The notes beneath the pieces were generated by a model. It was not told the origin of the DNA. It made no database searches and worked only from the letters and a program-made list of their open reading frames with translations. 64,000 nt of DNA, from NCBI GenBank assembly GCA_963920635.1, contig OY987300.1, positions 79,213,899-79,277,898 on the forward strand, read 5' to 3'. Source of the stretch: Pseudeuparius sepicola. Taxonomy: Eukaryota; Arthropoda; Insecta; Coleoptera; Anthribidae. Of the stretch, positions 1 to 11,764 are shown piece by piece. A program made the translations under genes and the position numbers. Each line of letters opens with the position of its first letter. Position 1 is the first letter of the stretch.

Positions 1-975
1 GTCATGTCTAAACAAACATTATGTCGCACTTCTTCAGTATTTTTCCAAGGGTTGTGAGGTTTTTTAAAAATATTTAAAACAGAACCTGTACTTTTAAATT
101 TTACTAAAATTCTACTCGTAGTCGAGTTATGCACATTTTTTCCAGATGTCGTGCATTACAAATTTCAGCAACTTGTCGATATGTCATATTTTCTCTACAT
201 ATTAAAACAATTTTAATTTTGTCTTGTACAGAACATTTTTACCTTTCTCCGTTTCAAGAGTATTAAACTGTCAAATAAAAACAATTGCTTCAATTCTCTC
301 CATGGCCTACTTATCAATATCGATTAATGTGAAATTAAACTGAAAGGTAATAATTATTATTATTTGTTCCATAAAAGTCAAGTATTTTGCTTAGATACGT
401 AAAATAGTTTGATGATATTTTAATGTATTATTATTTTGGCATCAATTTAGAAGTAGGAAACGTAATGTAACTGTAACTAAATTTATACCCTAAATGCTAG
501 ACATCAGAATTTTAAAGCGTTAATATAATTTTCTTTTGAAAAATACCTATTCTTATAGGTAAATTAGTAATAAAAAATTAATAGAATGATAAAGCTAGTG
601 ATATAAAATAGTTTTTACGAAGTTACAAGTTTTTACAATTTTCGGAAATTTCATAAATACTAAAAAATGGCAAAACACAAAATCTTTTATTAGTGCGTTC
701 AAATTTGGTACATTTACCTAAAATTGAAAAAGAAACAACTTTTTCAAGTACCTAAAACTTTTTGATATTTTAACAATTAAACCCATTTTTGGCGATATAT
801 TTTTTTAAATGTCATTTTTGACAGATAACAAAAGTCACATGACCACGTTTGAGTGGGTCATTTTTCATCTTTTTTCAAGCAAAAGATAACCCCAAAATTA
901 AATTTCAAAATAACATTAAAATTAATTAAAAATGCCCCCCCCCCCATGGTACGAACTTTTTAGAAGACACTATGC
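1..975 (-). mobile_element. mariner/Tc1-like remnant, copy 1 (cut by window start)
   Basis: On the minus strand an ATG at 187-185 opens a short helix-turn-helix-like peptide beginning MTYRQVAEI, the usual start of a Tc1/mariner transposase; it soon meets a stop and continues degenerate to the window edge. The same peptide recurs at 17552 on the plus strand, and 600-870 is repeated in inverted orientation at about 16975-17245, so this is one dispersed family. The end near 945-975 resembles the terminus at 14976. Non-functional. Confidence 0.6.
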
Positions 976-1443
976 AGTTTTCGAAGAATGGATGTTTTTC
1001 ATACAATGAGATAGAAGTTCACTTCATAGTTATAATTTATAAGGCGTTTCATAGATGAAAATTTTATTTTTCGAATATTAAAGTCAACATGTGTTTTGGG
1101 GCACGTTTGCAATTTCAACGCAAACGGTTGATTTGATCGTTATGAAAGATGCACTAAAATGTTGGACCTGCAGGACCAAAAAGATAACCTCAAAAAGATA
1201 CTAGTAAAAGAACGATCTAAAAACAGCGCAAGTGGCGCCTTCTGTGAGATAATGTAGAAATTGATATTTTCAGCTTATTTTCCATCCCCAAAAACATAGC
1301 AGTGCCAAATTTCAGTTCAGCAGCTTGATTATGTTGGGAAATGTAGCCAAAATGCAATTCAAAAAACAAACTTCAAAACTTCTCTTAAAAAACCAACAAT
1401 TCTCTTAGGCATATTAGCCTCCCATTATTAATGACTCACCCTG
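976..1443. repeat. Fragment related to the element at 53289-54458
   Basis: Stretches around 1080-1370 closely match 54010-54330, including the phrase CAGCGCAAGTGGCGCC and a CATAGCAGTGCCAAATTTCAG block. The piece ends in GACTCACCCTG followed by TA at 1444-1445, the typical right end of TA-flanked foldbacks here. No coding content. Confidence 0.55.
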
Positions 1444-2105
1444 TATAAAACTAACTGTAAATTTCGCTGACGTAAGTAGGTATAACAAATTTACGTTGTT
1501 GATTGGCGGTTTCATGCCTTAAAGTTGTGAATTATTACTAATAAATAAGTAATCATAATAATAGTAATATTTCACAATTTGACCATTAGGTAAGTACCTA
1601 CCAGTCGAGACTTTTACAAATAATTGTCGCGAAAAAAAAATGTTTTGCAAAAATTATACCTAAAATTTCCCAATATAGAAGATGTATTAATCGTTTTTAA
1701 ATGTTTTCAGTTACTTAATAAATAAGTACATTTACCTACATATTATGTAGGTGTAGGTAACTAAATAAATAAGTACATATTTGAACACTTTTTTGGACTT
1801 TCCGCAGAAACAATACACTCATTTGGTAATTTGGAAGTAATAAGGGCAATTTAGGTCATTAATACAAAGTGCCGAAAATATGGCGTCAAAATATTTCTAG
1901 AAATCCTTTCCGCTTCAATAAAACATTTAGGGCATTACCGGCATTTACCAAATGATTTATCAATCAATCGTTTTTCCCACATCTGACCCAAATAGTTGGG
2001 GCGTTTTTGTTTACGTTTCGAATTCTGAAAATAGGTAGTATAGAACGCAACATACAAATCGATAAAATAATACACACATTTTTACTGGACTTATTTCTTA
2101 ACATA
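1444..2105. other. AT-rich spacer, no gene seen
   Basis: AT-rich, with short degenerate repeats around TAAATAAGTAC. I see no open frame with coding character, no RNA gene and no clear element ends. Confidence 0.5.
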
Positions 2106-3037
2106 CAGTGTGTCCTGCTCTGATGTCCGGAAGAGGGAAAAGTTTTTTATTCGTGGGTTTCCGGCAAAAAGTCACTCTTTATAAAAACTTCTGCTTGCTC
2201 CGAAACGCCCAAAACTGTTAAAATATTTTTGATTTTTTATACAGGGTGTTCAGTATTTCGAAAAATTTAGAAAAATTTAGCCACCCACAAGAGTAAAGGA
2301 CCGTTGTTTTTGACAATGTCGGAAAATATTATCAAGGATGTCATTTATAATCCACAGGTGGTTACAAATTTGAGGTTTCATCAATTTAAGTTGAATCTTT
2401 TTAACAAGGCTGCAGGTAATTTGTTTGTGCGGCTTTATTTGATATTATTTGCAGAATTTATACAATAATCAATTTCTTCAATGCCATTACGTCAATTTAT
2501 TGCTAACAATATGGAAAATTTGCTTAAACAAGGAATAATGTTATTAAAATTTACAAAAATAAATTTCACTCAAATTTATTGCCTCCAACTTCTGCACAAA
2601 TTTCAACTATTCTAATAAATTTTCTATACACATTTTATATTTCGTGTAGAGGAATATTTGCAATTGTATCCCTTATCCTGTTTTTACAGTGTCCACATTA
2701 TTATCAAGCGGTTCAGCATAAACTTTTTGTTTTAGAAAACAAAAAATTCGACATAAATTGCTGAAACCTCAAATTTGTAACCCCCTGTGGAATTTAAATG
2801 ACATCCTTGGTAATATTTTTCGATATTGTCAAAAACAACGGTCCTTTACTCTTGGTGACTAACAATTTTTTTCAAAATTTTTCGAAATCCTGAACACCCC
2901 GTATAAAAAATCAAAAATATTTTAACAGTTTTGGGCGCTTTGGGACAAGCAGGAGTTTTTATAAAGAGTGACTTTTTGCCGTAAACCCACGAATAAAAAA
3001 CTTTTCCCTCTTCCGGACATCAGAGCGGGACACGCTG
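2106..3037. mobile_element. Nested foldback MITE (outer 2106-3037, inner 2242-2901)
   Basis: The two ends are long inverted repeats (CAGTGTGTCCTGCTCTGATG on the left, mirrored at 3018-3037) flanked by TA. Inside, a second inverted-repeat element starts CAGGGTGTTCAG at 2242 and ends CTGAACACCCCG at 2901, also between TAs. If the inner element is removed the outer arms meet in a perfect dyad around GATTTTTTATA. Another copy of outer plus inner left arm lies at 13729. No transposase; any short frame here is incidental. Confidence 0.8.
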
Positions 3038-3043
3038 TATGTA

Positions 3044-3850
3044 CAGGGTGGTTCACTTTTATGTGGTAGGACTTTAAAATTAGATAGAAAAAGATAATCT
3101 AAAATGAAAATTGTATATCAACATATATCGGGGAAAGCTTAGTTTCCGAGATACAGGGCGTTGAAGTGTTGGAAAAAATATGAAGTATTTTTTACACTGT
3201 CCGAACCAGTGGAGATATTTAAACCAAATTTGATGTGTAGTACCACCTTTTTGACTACGATATTTAGTGATAATATGAAGGTCCTGAAATAACCAGTGGT
3301 GGAGTTATGGGTTTTCACTATCACTAAATTTAAAAAGTAATTAGTACGGACCTGTCTCACATCAACGTAAATTTTTTTTTCGTAAAGTTCTTTCAATTCT
3401 CTACAAAAAGTGTATCTTGACATTTTTTTGTATCTGCCACGGTTGTGTAGTAAATAAATTATTTCGTTTCCATCTCAGCCTTTTTTGCCTAAAAATGTGT
3501 TTTCTAAGATTATTGATAAATATCGCAAATAACAGAAATTAATTATGGAACACTTATCGGATTCAGCTATTTTATTTTTAATTTTATGGAAACAATTTTA
3601 AAAATAAACTGGCACTTGGTTTGAGGTACATTACTTTATTATCATTTTAACATTTTTATCAAATCTGTATTATTTCTTAATAATTTTTATAATTCTAAAT
3701 TTGTAGAATTCTAAATTATACCACGACGAGTAAAACATGATTCTTCCGCCCATAAAATGTTATTTAAAAATTGTCTTATAAAATCCATCGGCAAAATACT
3801 AATGTCCTTTCTGCATCGCCGTACTGGTGAAGATAAGTGTGCCATGGAAA
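3044..3850 (-). repeat. Inverted copy of the transposon 3' end with a transposase scrap
   Basis: 3044-3706 is a near-exact inverted copy of about 8590-9249. At 3707-3850 the minus strand continues with a degraded piece of the same transposase (around the WxxESCFTRRG catalytic motif), joined directly to the 3' region by an internal deletion. It gives the element unusually long inverted termini and looks like aberrant, template-switched gap repair. Confidence 0.7.
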
Positions 3851-3941
3851 AGAAAATCTTATTGACAGTTAATAATACAATAATCTGTCATCCAGTAGAT
3901 GAACGTAGCAGCGCCGCAGTTTGTCTTTGTTAATAATTAAA

Positions 3942-4084
3942 ATGCCGTTCCAATTTACAAATGAAGAGCAGGCTGACATCCATTTCTGCTATGGAGTTGC
4001 AAATGGGAACTCTGCGGAAGCAGCCAGAGAATACCGGAGGCGATTTCCAAATAGGCGCCATCCGCGTCCCTCGGTGTTTGTTAA
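3942..4084 (+). pseudogene. Transposase N-terminus (DUF4817 domain), split from its body
   Basis: ATG at 3942 opens about 48 codons beginning MPFQFTNEEQADIHFCYG, with the Y/F-G-x-A-x-G-N, R-x-Y-R-x-R-FPNR pattern typical of the DUF4817 DNA-binding domain of insect transposases. The frame is interrupted at TTAA 4081-4084 by an insertion and resumes in register at 7659. Non-functional as it stands. Confidence 0.75.
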
Positions 4085-7000
4085 GAGGCTACGATACTTA
4101 TGAAATCCGCCCGAAATGCCCGACTCAATTCAGGACAAACGTCGCTCGATTAGATATGCCTATCCTTTTCCTTCCTCTGGTCCCCACGATTCCCCACTCC
4201 AGCCTGCCCCTTCATAGTGCTACGATTGAGGGCAGGCCGGCCGTGGGTACTACACTGAGAAAAATCTGTCACTTTGTAAAAAAACCCTGTTGTAATTCAA
4301 TATGAGATATTATTCCTCAAACTCAAGCAGAAGCTTTTTTGTAACTAACAATAATCAATTCAATTACAATTGATATTGAATTCTAATGAATAATTTAAAT
4401 GTAATATTTTATTTCAATAAATAGCGTGTTCTGGAATTGATTCTATAATACTTCTTTTCTAAGCACATTCCTGTGTCAGAACAACATAACGTTTCATGGT
4501 GTTGAATTGAATAGGGATACATTTAACTGTTCATTATACTGAAATTACAACTATTGTCACTGAATTTTTGCTGGATTTGTAATACTTAATTGTGGGTACT
4601 AATATCAATTATAGCCATTCACTTGCAGTGTTCATTATGACTACGAACGATATAGAGTGTAGGGTTGATTCAAAACCTTTAATTTGCGATCACTGTGTGC
4701 ACTCCTAAGTTAACCCCCAGTTAACCCTGAAAAAATCAGCTTGTTTTAAAGAATTTTTTTTTACCCTTATAAAGCACTTTAGATAGTGGTGATCTTTTAC
4801 CTATATCTCGTGAAGTATTGAAGTTAAAAAAAAAACTTCATGAGAGAAAGTTGTAGAGAACGTAATAATGTATACATAAGAAGAAAAAAAATTGTACACA
4901 TGAGAAGAAAAAAAATTGCAAAAAAATGTTTGCAAAACCACTCCTATTGCGGGGTTCGTAACACGACTTCGACGGTGATTTTTTGGGGTTATACTCAGGA
5001 CGCTACCCACAACCAACCCTGAAAATATCTACCTGTTAAGAATCATTTTTTTTCTACCTCCATAAAAAAATGACAATTTGCTTGGACTATGATTACTTAC
5101 ATTGATGAATATAAAAGTTGCAATTAAATTTTTTGTTCATCCAATGAATTATAATGTTTTTTCAGTTGCTTCTGGGGTACTCTTATATAGTTTGGAGTAG
5201 TCTGAGGGTGAGAATTATTATTATTCAAATAAAATAAATTTAATTGTTTAAATAAAACATAAGATATTTTAAAACCGAGGTTATGCTTTCATTGTAGTAT
5301 GCCAATTTTAGTATCGAAGTGACAATACGTCTTCTTAACGGAAATTCAAACTATTTTAAACTTATTGGTTCATCTGCAATTACGTCAAAAGTATAGATTA
5401 TATTGTTGGGACCACATGGATTTGCTTGTATATTTAAAGTAGGTAATGGAAAAGTGACTATATACACGAACTCACTAAAATCACAACAGTCTTTTTTTCC
5501 TGTGTAGACGTGTAGATAATATGAAATAATAACTCGTGCCGGCCGCCGCCGACGGCCGCCGGGGTCACACGAGTCTCGCCGATGCCGACGAAGAAGCGCG
5601 AATATATATTTAAAAAACGGCGGTGGCCTGTTTGCTTTATTGCAAAAATGATATTTTTCAGGGCGTTCACTTTTCGTTGGCAACACACTGCATAGCTTTT
5701 TGGCGTCGAAGCAATTTTACTATTATTTTTCATATCAGCAAAGGTGCATGCTATGAAGGGTTCGTGTATAAAAAAAACTTCTGTAATTGCTCAATTATAA
5801 AATCTAAATTAACGATTCGATTACCGAATTCTTCTTGAACCACATTAGGGTCAGTTGAACATCTATTAATGTTTGATTGGATAATTGTTCTGCATAATAG
5901 TGTTGCTACGACTAAAAAAGTGCGTCTAAAGTCTACTTCTTCAAAATGTTTTATATAACTAGTAGGTATTCCATATTTACATTTGTGTAATAATAAATAA
6001 ATCTAACTAAAAACTTTCTACACTGTAAGAGTTCACTTTAGAGGGATTAGAGTGAATAGGCCATATTATATCACAACGGTTTCGTTAATCTATAAAATTA
6101 CATCCTCAAGGACTAATTTATAGAGTTACGAAACTGGTCTCCCTTTTTAAATAAAGTAATAGTTGTGAGATAATAGGAGCTATTAATTTCTAATCCCTTG
6201 TAAATGTTCCATTCAAAGCCCTGTTTTTCCCAGAAAGTTTGTTTCCCAAACTCTATGCACCTGCAGTACTACTTATACCTAAATCCGAATAAGTGTGCAA
6301 AATGCAAAATATGTAGGTACCCCTCTCTCAAATTCTGGAAACCATATTAGGTACCTACGGGAATAAAAGCACTCAAGCCCACAAATTACTCCTATTGGTT
6401 TCACTACATGTGACTGTTGTGACATCATTATCAAACATTATAGGTATTCTTGCCCTGACTGCCCCTTATTCTGACAAATCTGAATTATCGAACATCCTAG
6501 AAAATGTATTAAAATGTCATAAATTCGACAGACTGGAACAATAAAATGTACTATTTTTATTTTGCCCGATTTTCAACTCCAATGACTTTCGAACAATCTT
6601 CTAACGAAGAAGTTTCTAAAACTGACTGGATGTCAGAATTATTATCGTTCCCTCTGGAAAGTATATAAATTAGCTTTTATCATGCAGCGATTTACATAGG
6701 AATTCGTTTTCAAAAAATGCTTCACATGACCCATTTATTTGGCAAAATTATTACTTGTACCTATCACATTTTTAAAGTAAAAATCAAGCGCACAATTTGG
6801 TCTAGAATTTAAATTTACTCTTTTTGCACGACCAGGCCATTTTATGCCCTAGGGATTAAACCATTTTACACAAAAGCAAAAAGTAGGTACTTTGTGAATA
6901 ATAATTATTTATTTTCTAAAATTTATTTGTGGCGCAATGGATTAATAATTATTTATTTATAATTCCTGGAGGAATAATAATAATGAGTATTATTATATGC

Positions 7001-7654
7001 CAGTCGACATACATAATGTCGCGGTAGAAAATATTTTCTTCGGGTACTCGGAAATATAAATATTTGCTAACATACTAACATTCAAAACAAGCGAAACACA
7101 AATAAGGGAGACTGAGACTAATAAAATGAAAAATGAACCATCTGATATCGATTGAAAGTTCTCCTGACGTGGTTTCCGAGCCCGGTGAGGTACGCCGAAG
7201 TAGGGGGAAGTAGGGGAACCACGAGTTCCAGCGAACGCCCGCCCGCCCGCCTATCTCCGTACGTCTAATTCCTGCTCGAATGGCCAATTCACGGATCATT
7301 TTATTGCCGGGCAATGGGTTCGTAGTTTTCAAATCATAGCCAAACGAACAAACGTATCGACTTGAAAGTAGTCTTAAAATAATGTTATAGAATGCCTCAA
7401 TCGTCGTTGTGTCCTTCGAATTATTTTTGAGTGGTGGAAATACTCGAAATTCTTAACCGAATATAGTCGAATTTCGGGTATGTTTGGCATTTTTTTTCAC
7501 AGTGTCGCATTAGTCCTGCACAGTTCGTGATACACAACGACGATTCTTCGTAGTTTTATCTAAGCCACAAAAAAAAATCAAGTGAAAATATTAAGAAATG
7601 CAAGTAGGAGATGTAAACTACGAAACCCTTGAAAATGGGGGGTATCGTAGCGCC
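4085..7654. mobile_element. TTAA-flanked insertion, non-autonomous (piggyBac-like target)
   Basis: Flanked by TTAA at 4081-4084 and 7655-7658 with imperfect 13-bp inverted termini (GAGGCTACGATAC left; GGCGCTACGATAC on the complement of the right). Removing element plus one TTAA rejoins the surrounding transposase frame, showing it is a clean insertion. No transposase is recognisable in its 3.57 kb. Content is mostly AT-rich with two GC-rich patches (5535-5600 and 7150-7300) of unknown origin. TTAA specificity suggests piggyBac, but the terminal bases are not the classical ones. Confidence 0.65.
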
Positions 7655-7658
7655 TTAA

Positions 7659-8581
7659 CATGCACCGGCAATTCAGAACTCGCGGTCTGAGAACTAGAAT
7701 CGTCGAACGAGGAAATGAAAACAATATCCAACAAGTCAGGCGCAACAATGAGATTCTTCGTGAATTCGATAGGAATCCTACAACAAGTAGCAGAAGAGTG
7801 TCAGTGGCCCTACGTGTTTCAAAGTCTGCAATTTTGCGAGCTTTAAAAAGAGATCACAGGCATGCGTATCATCTACAACCCGTACAAGGTTTAAGGCCCG
7901 GCGATGCAGAAAGAAGATTAGTGTTTTGCCGATGGATTTTGGAGTCAATTGAAGGAAATAGACAATTTTTAAATAACATTTTATGGACGGACGAGTCGTG
8001 TTTTACTCGTCGTGGAGTAGTAAACTTTCATAATCAGCATATTTGGGCACAAGAAAACCCACATGCAATCCGGCCAAGAAATTTTCAGGTCGAATTTAGT
8101 GTCAATGTTTGGATTGGACTGTACAACCATCATCTGTTTGGACCCTTTTTTGCCACAGCGAGTGAATGGTGACAATTTTTTGGAGTTTTTAGTAGCTGAG
8201 CATAATAATATGTGGGAAGACATTCCTCTAAACTTAAGATTGTTGGCTTGGTTCCAACTTGACGGCTGTCCTGCACATTTTCACCGAAATGTGAGGAACT
8301 GGTTAAATAATAACTTTCCAAATAGGTGGATCGGACGAGGGGGACCGGTCGCTTGGCCACCACGTTCTCCGGACATAACACCTCTGGACTTCTTCGTATG
8401 GGGATTTTTAAAAGAACAAGTCTATGCGACTCCTGTAGAAACAAGGGAACAACTTATTGATCGTATCAGAAATGCGTGCGATGAATTGAGAAATGGCAAT
8501 TTAATCGATGCTGTTCAATCCGTTAGGCGTCGAAGTGAATTATGTGTGCAACAGAATGGATCACATTTTGAAAATTGTTGA
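7659..8581 (+). pseudogene. DUF4817/DD41D transposase body with one frameshift
   Basis: The frame continuing from 4084 shows a helix-turn-helix linker (NPTTSSRRVSVALRVSKSAI), the first catalytic motif WTDESCF, an IS630-type NVWIG block, then QLDGCPAHF and, 41 residues after that Asp, [10 protein letters not shown], with the family phrase [17 protein letters not shown] frameshift falls at the six-T run 8146-8151: the upstream frame ends at a TGA soon after, and the downstream frame carries the second and third catalytic Asp. The frame ends at TGA 8579-8581. One homopolymer change and the TTAA insertion are the only obvious lesions, so inactivation looks recent. Confidence 0.8.
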
Positions 8582-8869
8582 ATGTTGTACAAATTTAGAA
8601 TTATAAAAATTATCAAGAAATAATACAGATTTGATAAAAATGTTAAAATTATAATAAAGTAATGTACCTCACACCAAGTGCCAGTTTATTTTTAAAATTG
8701 TTTCCATAAAATTAAAAATAAAATAGCTGAATCCGATAAGTGTTCCATAATTAATTTCTGTTATTTGCGATATTTATCAATAATCTTAGAAAACACATTT
8801 TTAGGCAAAAAAGGCTGAGATGGAAACGAAATAATTTATTTACTACACAACCGTGGCAGATACAAAAAA

Positions 8870-9154
8870 ATGTCAAGATACACTTTTTGTAGAGAATTGA
8901 AAGAACCTTACGAAAAAAAAATTTACGTTGATGTGAGACAGGTCCGTACTAATTACTTTTTAAATTTAGTGATAGTGAAAACCCATAACTCCACCACTGG
9001 TTATTTCAGGACCTTCATATTATCACTAAATATCGTAGTCAAAAAGGTGGTACTACACATCAAATTTGGTTTAAATATCTCCACTGGTTCGGACAGTGTA
9101 AAAAATACTTCATATTTTTTCCAACACTTCAACGCCCCGTATCTCGGAAACTAA
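8870..9154 (+). other. 94-codon open frame in the transposon 3' region (three copies)
   Basis: Starts [12 protein letters not shown] and overlaps the inverted terminus. The same frame is open at 3139-3423 (-) and 56472-56756 (-), those two being identical and this one differing at two residues. No domain is recognised. Conservation of the DNA itself explains the open frame most simply. Confidence 0.3.
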
Positions 9155-9249
9155 GCTTTCCCCGATATATGTTGATATAAAATTTTCATTTTAGATTATC
9201 TTTTTCTATCTAATGTTAAAGTCCTACCACATAAAAGTGAACCACCCTG

Positions 9250-9709
9250 TATAGTATAAATGAACTCACTTGGAACAGCATAAAAACTCTTGGACGGCGT
9301 TGCTTTGCAAAACAAGACCGAGCCATAGGCGGCGCGAGGCCCTTAATAATATTATACAAATTTTATTTGAATGCTCTAAAAAGGAATAAAATAAACTTTG
9401 AAATAATCCAAACCAAAGTAAACCAATAATTTTGTTACACACAAGCAACACCACGCAAAAATCTATACAGAAAACCAAAATCCGTAAAATAAAGCGCAAT
9501 CGTTATTTCCGTGCACGGCACGCTTTGTTTCTTATTGGATGGCCTCCTTGACTAGGTCGACGTCGACCGCATAAAAACCTTTGAATTTTATACGGGCGAT
9601 TTCTGCTAATAAGTCTGGTATTTTTACCAGTAGCAGAGCGTGGTAAATGCTATGAAATAGATCGCGCCCCGTATATCACTGTATTCCAAGCGAGTTCATT
9701 TATACTATA
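9250..9709. mobile_element. 0.46-kb MITE with 26-bp inverted ends
   Basis: Left end TATAGTATAAATGAACTCAC and right end, read on the complement, TATAGTATAAATGAACTCGC form a near-perfect inverted repeat. No coding content. It abuts the right end of the DUF4817 transposon, sharing its TA. Confidence 0.65.
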
Positions 9710-10185
9710 TCTATATTATAGATAACAATAGGTGCTTTCATGATCTATTGGAAATGAGCCCAAAAATTTTTTTGTCGTTTTTTTTCGGCTGGGAAATGCT
9801 TAAAAATTAGTAAGCAGATAGAGCAAAGTTTACTTAATAAAAAATTGAAATTGTTTCTTTTTTCAAAAAGAAATCGCACAATAATGAGTTACTTTAGTGC
9901 CACTAGTACCCAGTGGCGTTCCTAGATGTTTGGCCGCCCGTATGCAGAATATAAAAAATTCTTTCAGGTTATAAGAACTTAAAAAATCTTGAATTTCTAG
10001 GGTTTTCGGTCTTTTGTAATTACCTACGAGGTAATTGCAAAAATTATTAGGTAGGTATAACAAAAATGATAAAGATATTCTCAAATACCTACAGAGGGTG
10101 TCACTTAAGAGTGAAACAACCTTATAACTTCTTTAATTTTTAACCGACAAGAACGAAATTTTTCTCAACGGTAGATGGCATTGTT

Positions 10186-10722
10186 GCCTACTTATTTCCA
10201 AAAAATTAGTTGTTTACTTCAAAGCCAAAGCCACCCGCGATGCCACAATCGAAACTAAAAATCCGAAAGTCATATTAGGCATTTTTTTTTCAAGAAACGT
10301 ACTAAAAAAGTTGTTCAGAATCGATCCAGAATCCTAAATCCAAAATTTTGTCAAAATCAAAAAATATTAAATAAAAAAATTCAGTAAAAATTTTAAAAAA
10401 ATTTTTCGTAGCTTTCGATTTTATTTTGAAATGATTACTTTTTGAAAATAACTAGCCTTCAAAACTTCCATAGCACACTTTTCTAAACGCAGAAAAATCT
10501 TCAATTGCTATTTTTGGAAATTCATTTTTTAATTTAATATTTTTTGATTCTGACAAAATTTTAAATTTAGAGTCCTGGAACTATTCTGAACAACTTCTTT
10601 TAGTAAATTTTTTGAAAAAAAAATGCCTAATATGATTTTCGGATTTTTAGCCTCGATTGTGATATCGCAGGTGGCTTTGACTTTGGAATAGGCAACTATT
10701 TTTTTTGGAAATAAGTAGGCCA
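10186..10722. repeat. Foldback repeat inside the hAT element
   Basis: The left arm (GGCTACTTATTT-like start, then CAAAGCCAAAGCCACC) is mirrored on the right (GGTGGCTTTGACTTTGG near 10670), and the arms remain similar for about 200 bp each. No coding content. Confidence 0.6.
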
Positions 10723-11100
10723 TGCTATAATGATTAATATGTTTTGGGTCTGATAGAATTTCCAAACTGAAAGGAACAAGGTAAATGTTTCTTTAAAATA
10801 AAAAATGTTTTAAAATATAGAAAATAAAAACAAAAACTACAAGTAAAACATAAAATATCACTTACACTAGAAAAATAACCTTTTTAAACAAAATACAAAT
10901 GCATACATAAAATTAAATGCTTTTTCTAAGAAAAAGGTACTAAAAATGTAAAAAATTACGTTTACAAAGTCATAATAAAACTAAAAATAAATATAGCTTG
11001 CATCAGAAAAGAAAAATACAGGTACTTGTAAAAATAAATAAAACCTTTTCTTCTAAATGAAACAAAAAAGTAAAATATTTTTAGAATATTGGGTTATCCC

Positions 11101-11376
11101 TTAGGTACAAGGCACAAGATACAAGTTAAATGAATAGTACTTTTCTCGCTTTAACACTGATATTATATCACTGATATTTATTGTATCAAGTAGGATACAT
11201 TCAATGGAAATTATTGCTAAATCGTTTAATCTCATAGAAGACCTTAGATAGTTTTTTATACTTTTTAATTTGAAAAATGCTCTCTTCGCGGATGCTACGG
11301 TAACTGGCGAGCACAAAAGTATTCGGAAGACTATTGCGGTGTTCAGAAAATTATTCGTGAGAGAATTTTTGAACAA
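11101..11376 (-). pseudogene. hAT transposase C-terminal dimerisation fragment
   Basis: Minus-strand residues include PVTVASAKRAFFKLKSIKNY followed by LRSSMRLNDLAIISIE, the signature of the hAT C-terminal dimerisation region of ZMYM-type transposases (T-x-x-E-R-x-F-S-x-L-x-x-I-K-x-x-L-R-x-x-M). Only this tail is intact inside its element. Confidence 0.75.
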
Positions 11377-11764
11377 GTATTCTAAAATAGTTCTTGGACT
11401 TGCAGTATATTCTGATGGAAGAAAGATATTTAAATTTTTTAGCTCACTATTATTCAGGTCTGAAGCGTCGACATCCCCTACGAAATTTGCGGTCTATACC
11501 AACGTCGCAGTTGCCACAGAGTAAAGACTAGAATAGAGGTAGTGCCGACGGCCGACTGGTTATGGGTTCATGTCAATATGATGTTGTTTCATGGTTGACG
11601 ATATTCTTTTTGAGGGCGAATGCAAGTAATGTAGAGACTTACTACCTTTTTTCTGAAAAAATATTTTTTTGTCACGGAAGGGCGGCCTGTGGCCGCCCCT
11701 GGATTTGGCCGCCCGTCTGCGACGCAGACCCCGGCTCCCTGGTCAGCTCGCCCCTGCTAGTACC

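Larger units (their letters stand above)
3044..9249 (+). mobile_element. DUF4817-type DD41D transposon, rearranged, with a TTAA insertion
   Basis: The left end CAGGGTGGTTCAC (3044) and right end GTGAACCACCCTG (9249) are inverted and TA-flanked. The terminal ~660 bp on each side are inverted copies, longer than the ~130-bp terminal repeat seen on one side of the related element at 56377-57418. Between them lie a minus-strand transposase scrap (about 3707-3850), a plus-strand transposase start (3942-4084), a 3.57-kb TTAA-flanked insertion and the rest of the transposase (7659-8581). An IS630-Tc1-mariner superfamily element; the 41-residue spacing between the last two catalytic Asp suggests the DD41D group. 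Confidence 0.75.
9911..11756 (-). mobile_element. hAT element with 8-bp target duplication
   Basis: Flanked by the direct repeat CTAGTACC (9903-9910 and 11757-11764). Ends CAGTGGCGTTCCTAG and ...CGCCCCTG resemble the CAGKGGCGTAGCC termini of ZMYM-type hAT elements. It carries the C-terminal remnant of a hAT transposase (11101-11376, minus) and a foldback (10186-10722). Most of the transposase is missing. Confidence 0.75.

Noticed and set aside
5351..5838. Possible GC-rich exon around 5535-5600
   Set aside because: Short GC patch inside a TTAA-flanked insertion, with no splice pair and no recognisable peptide.
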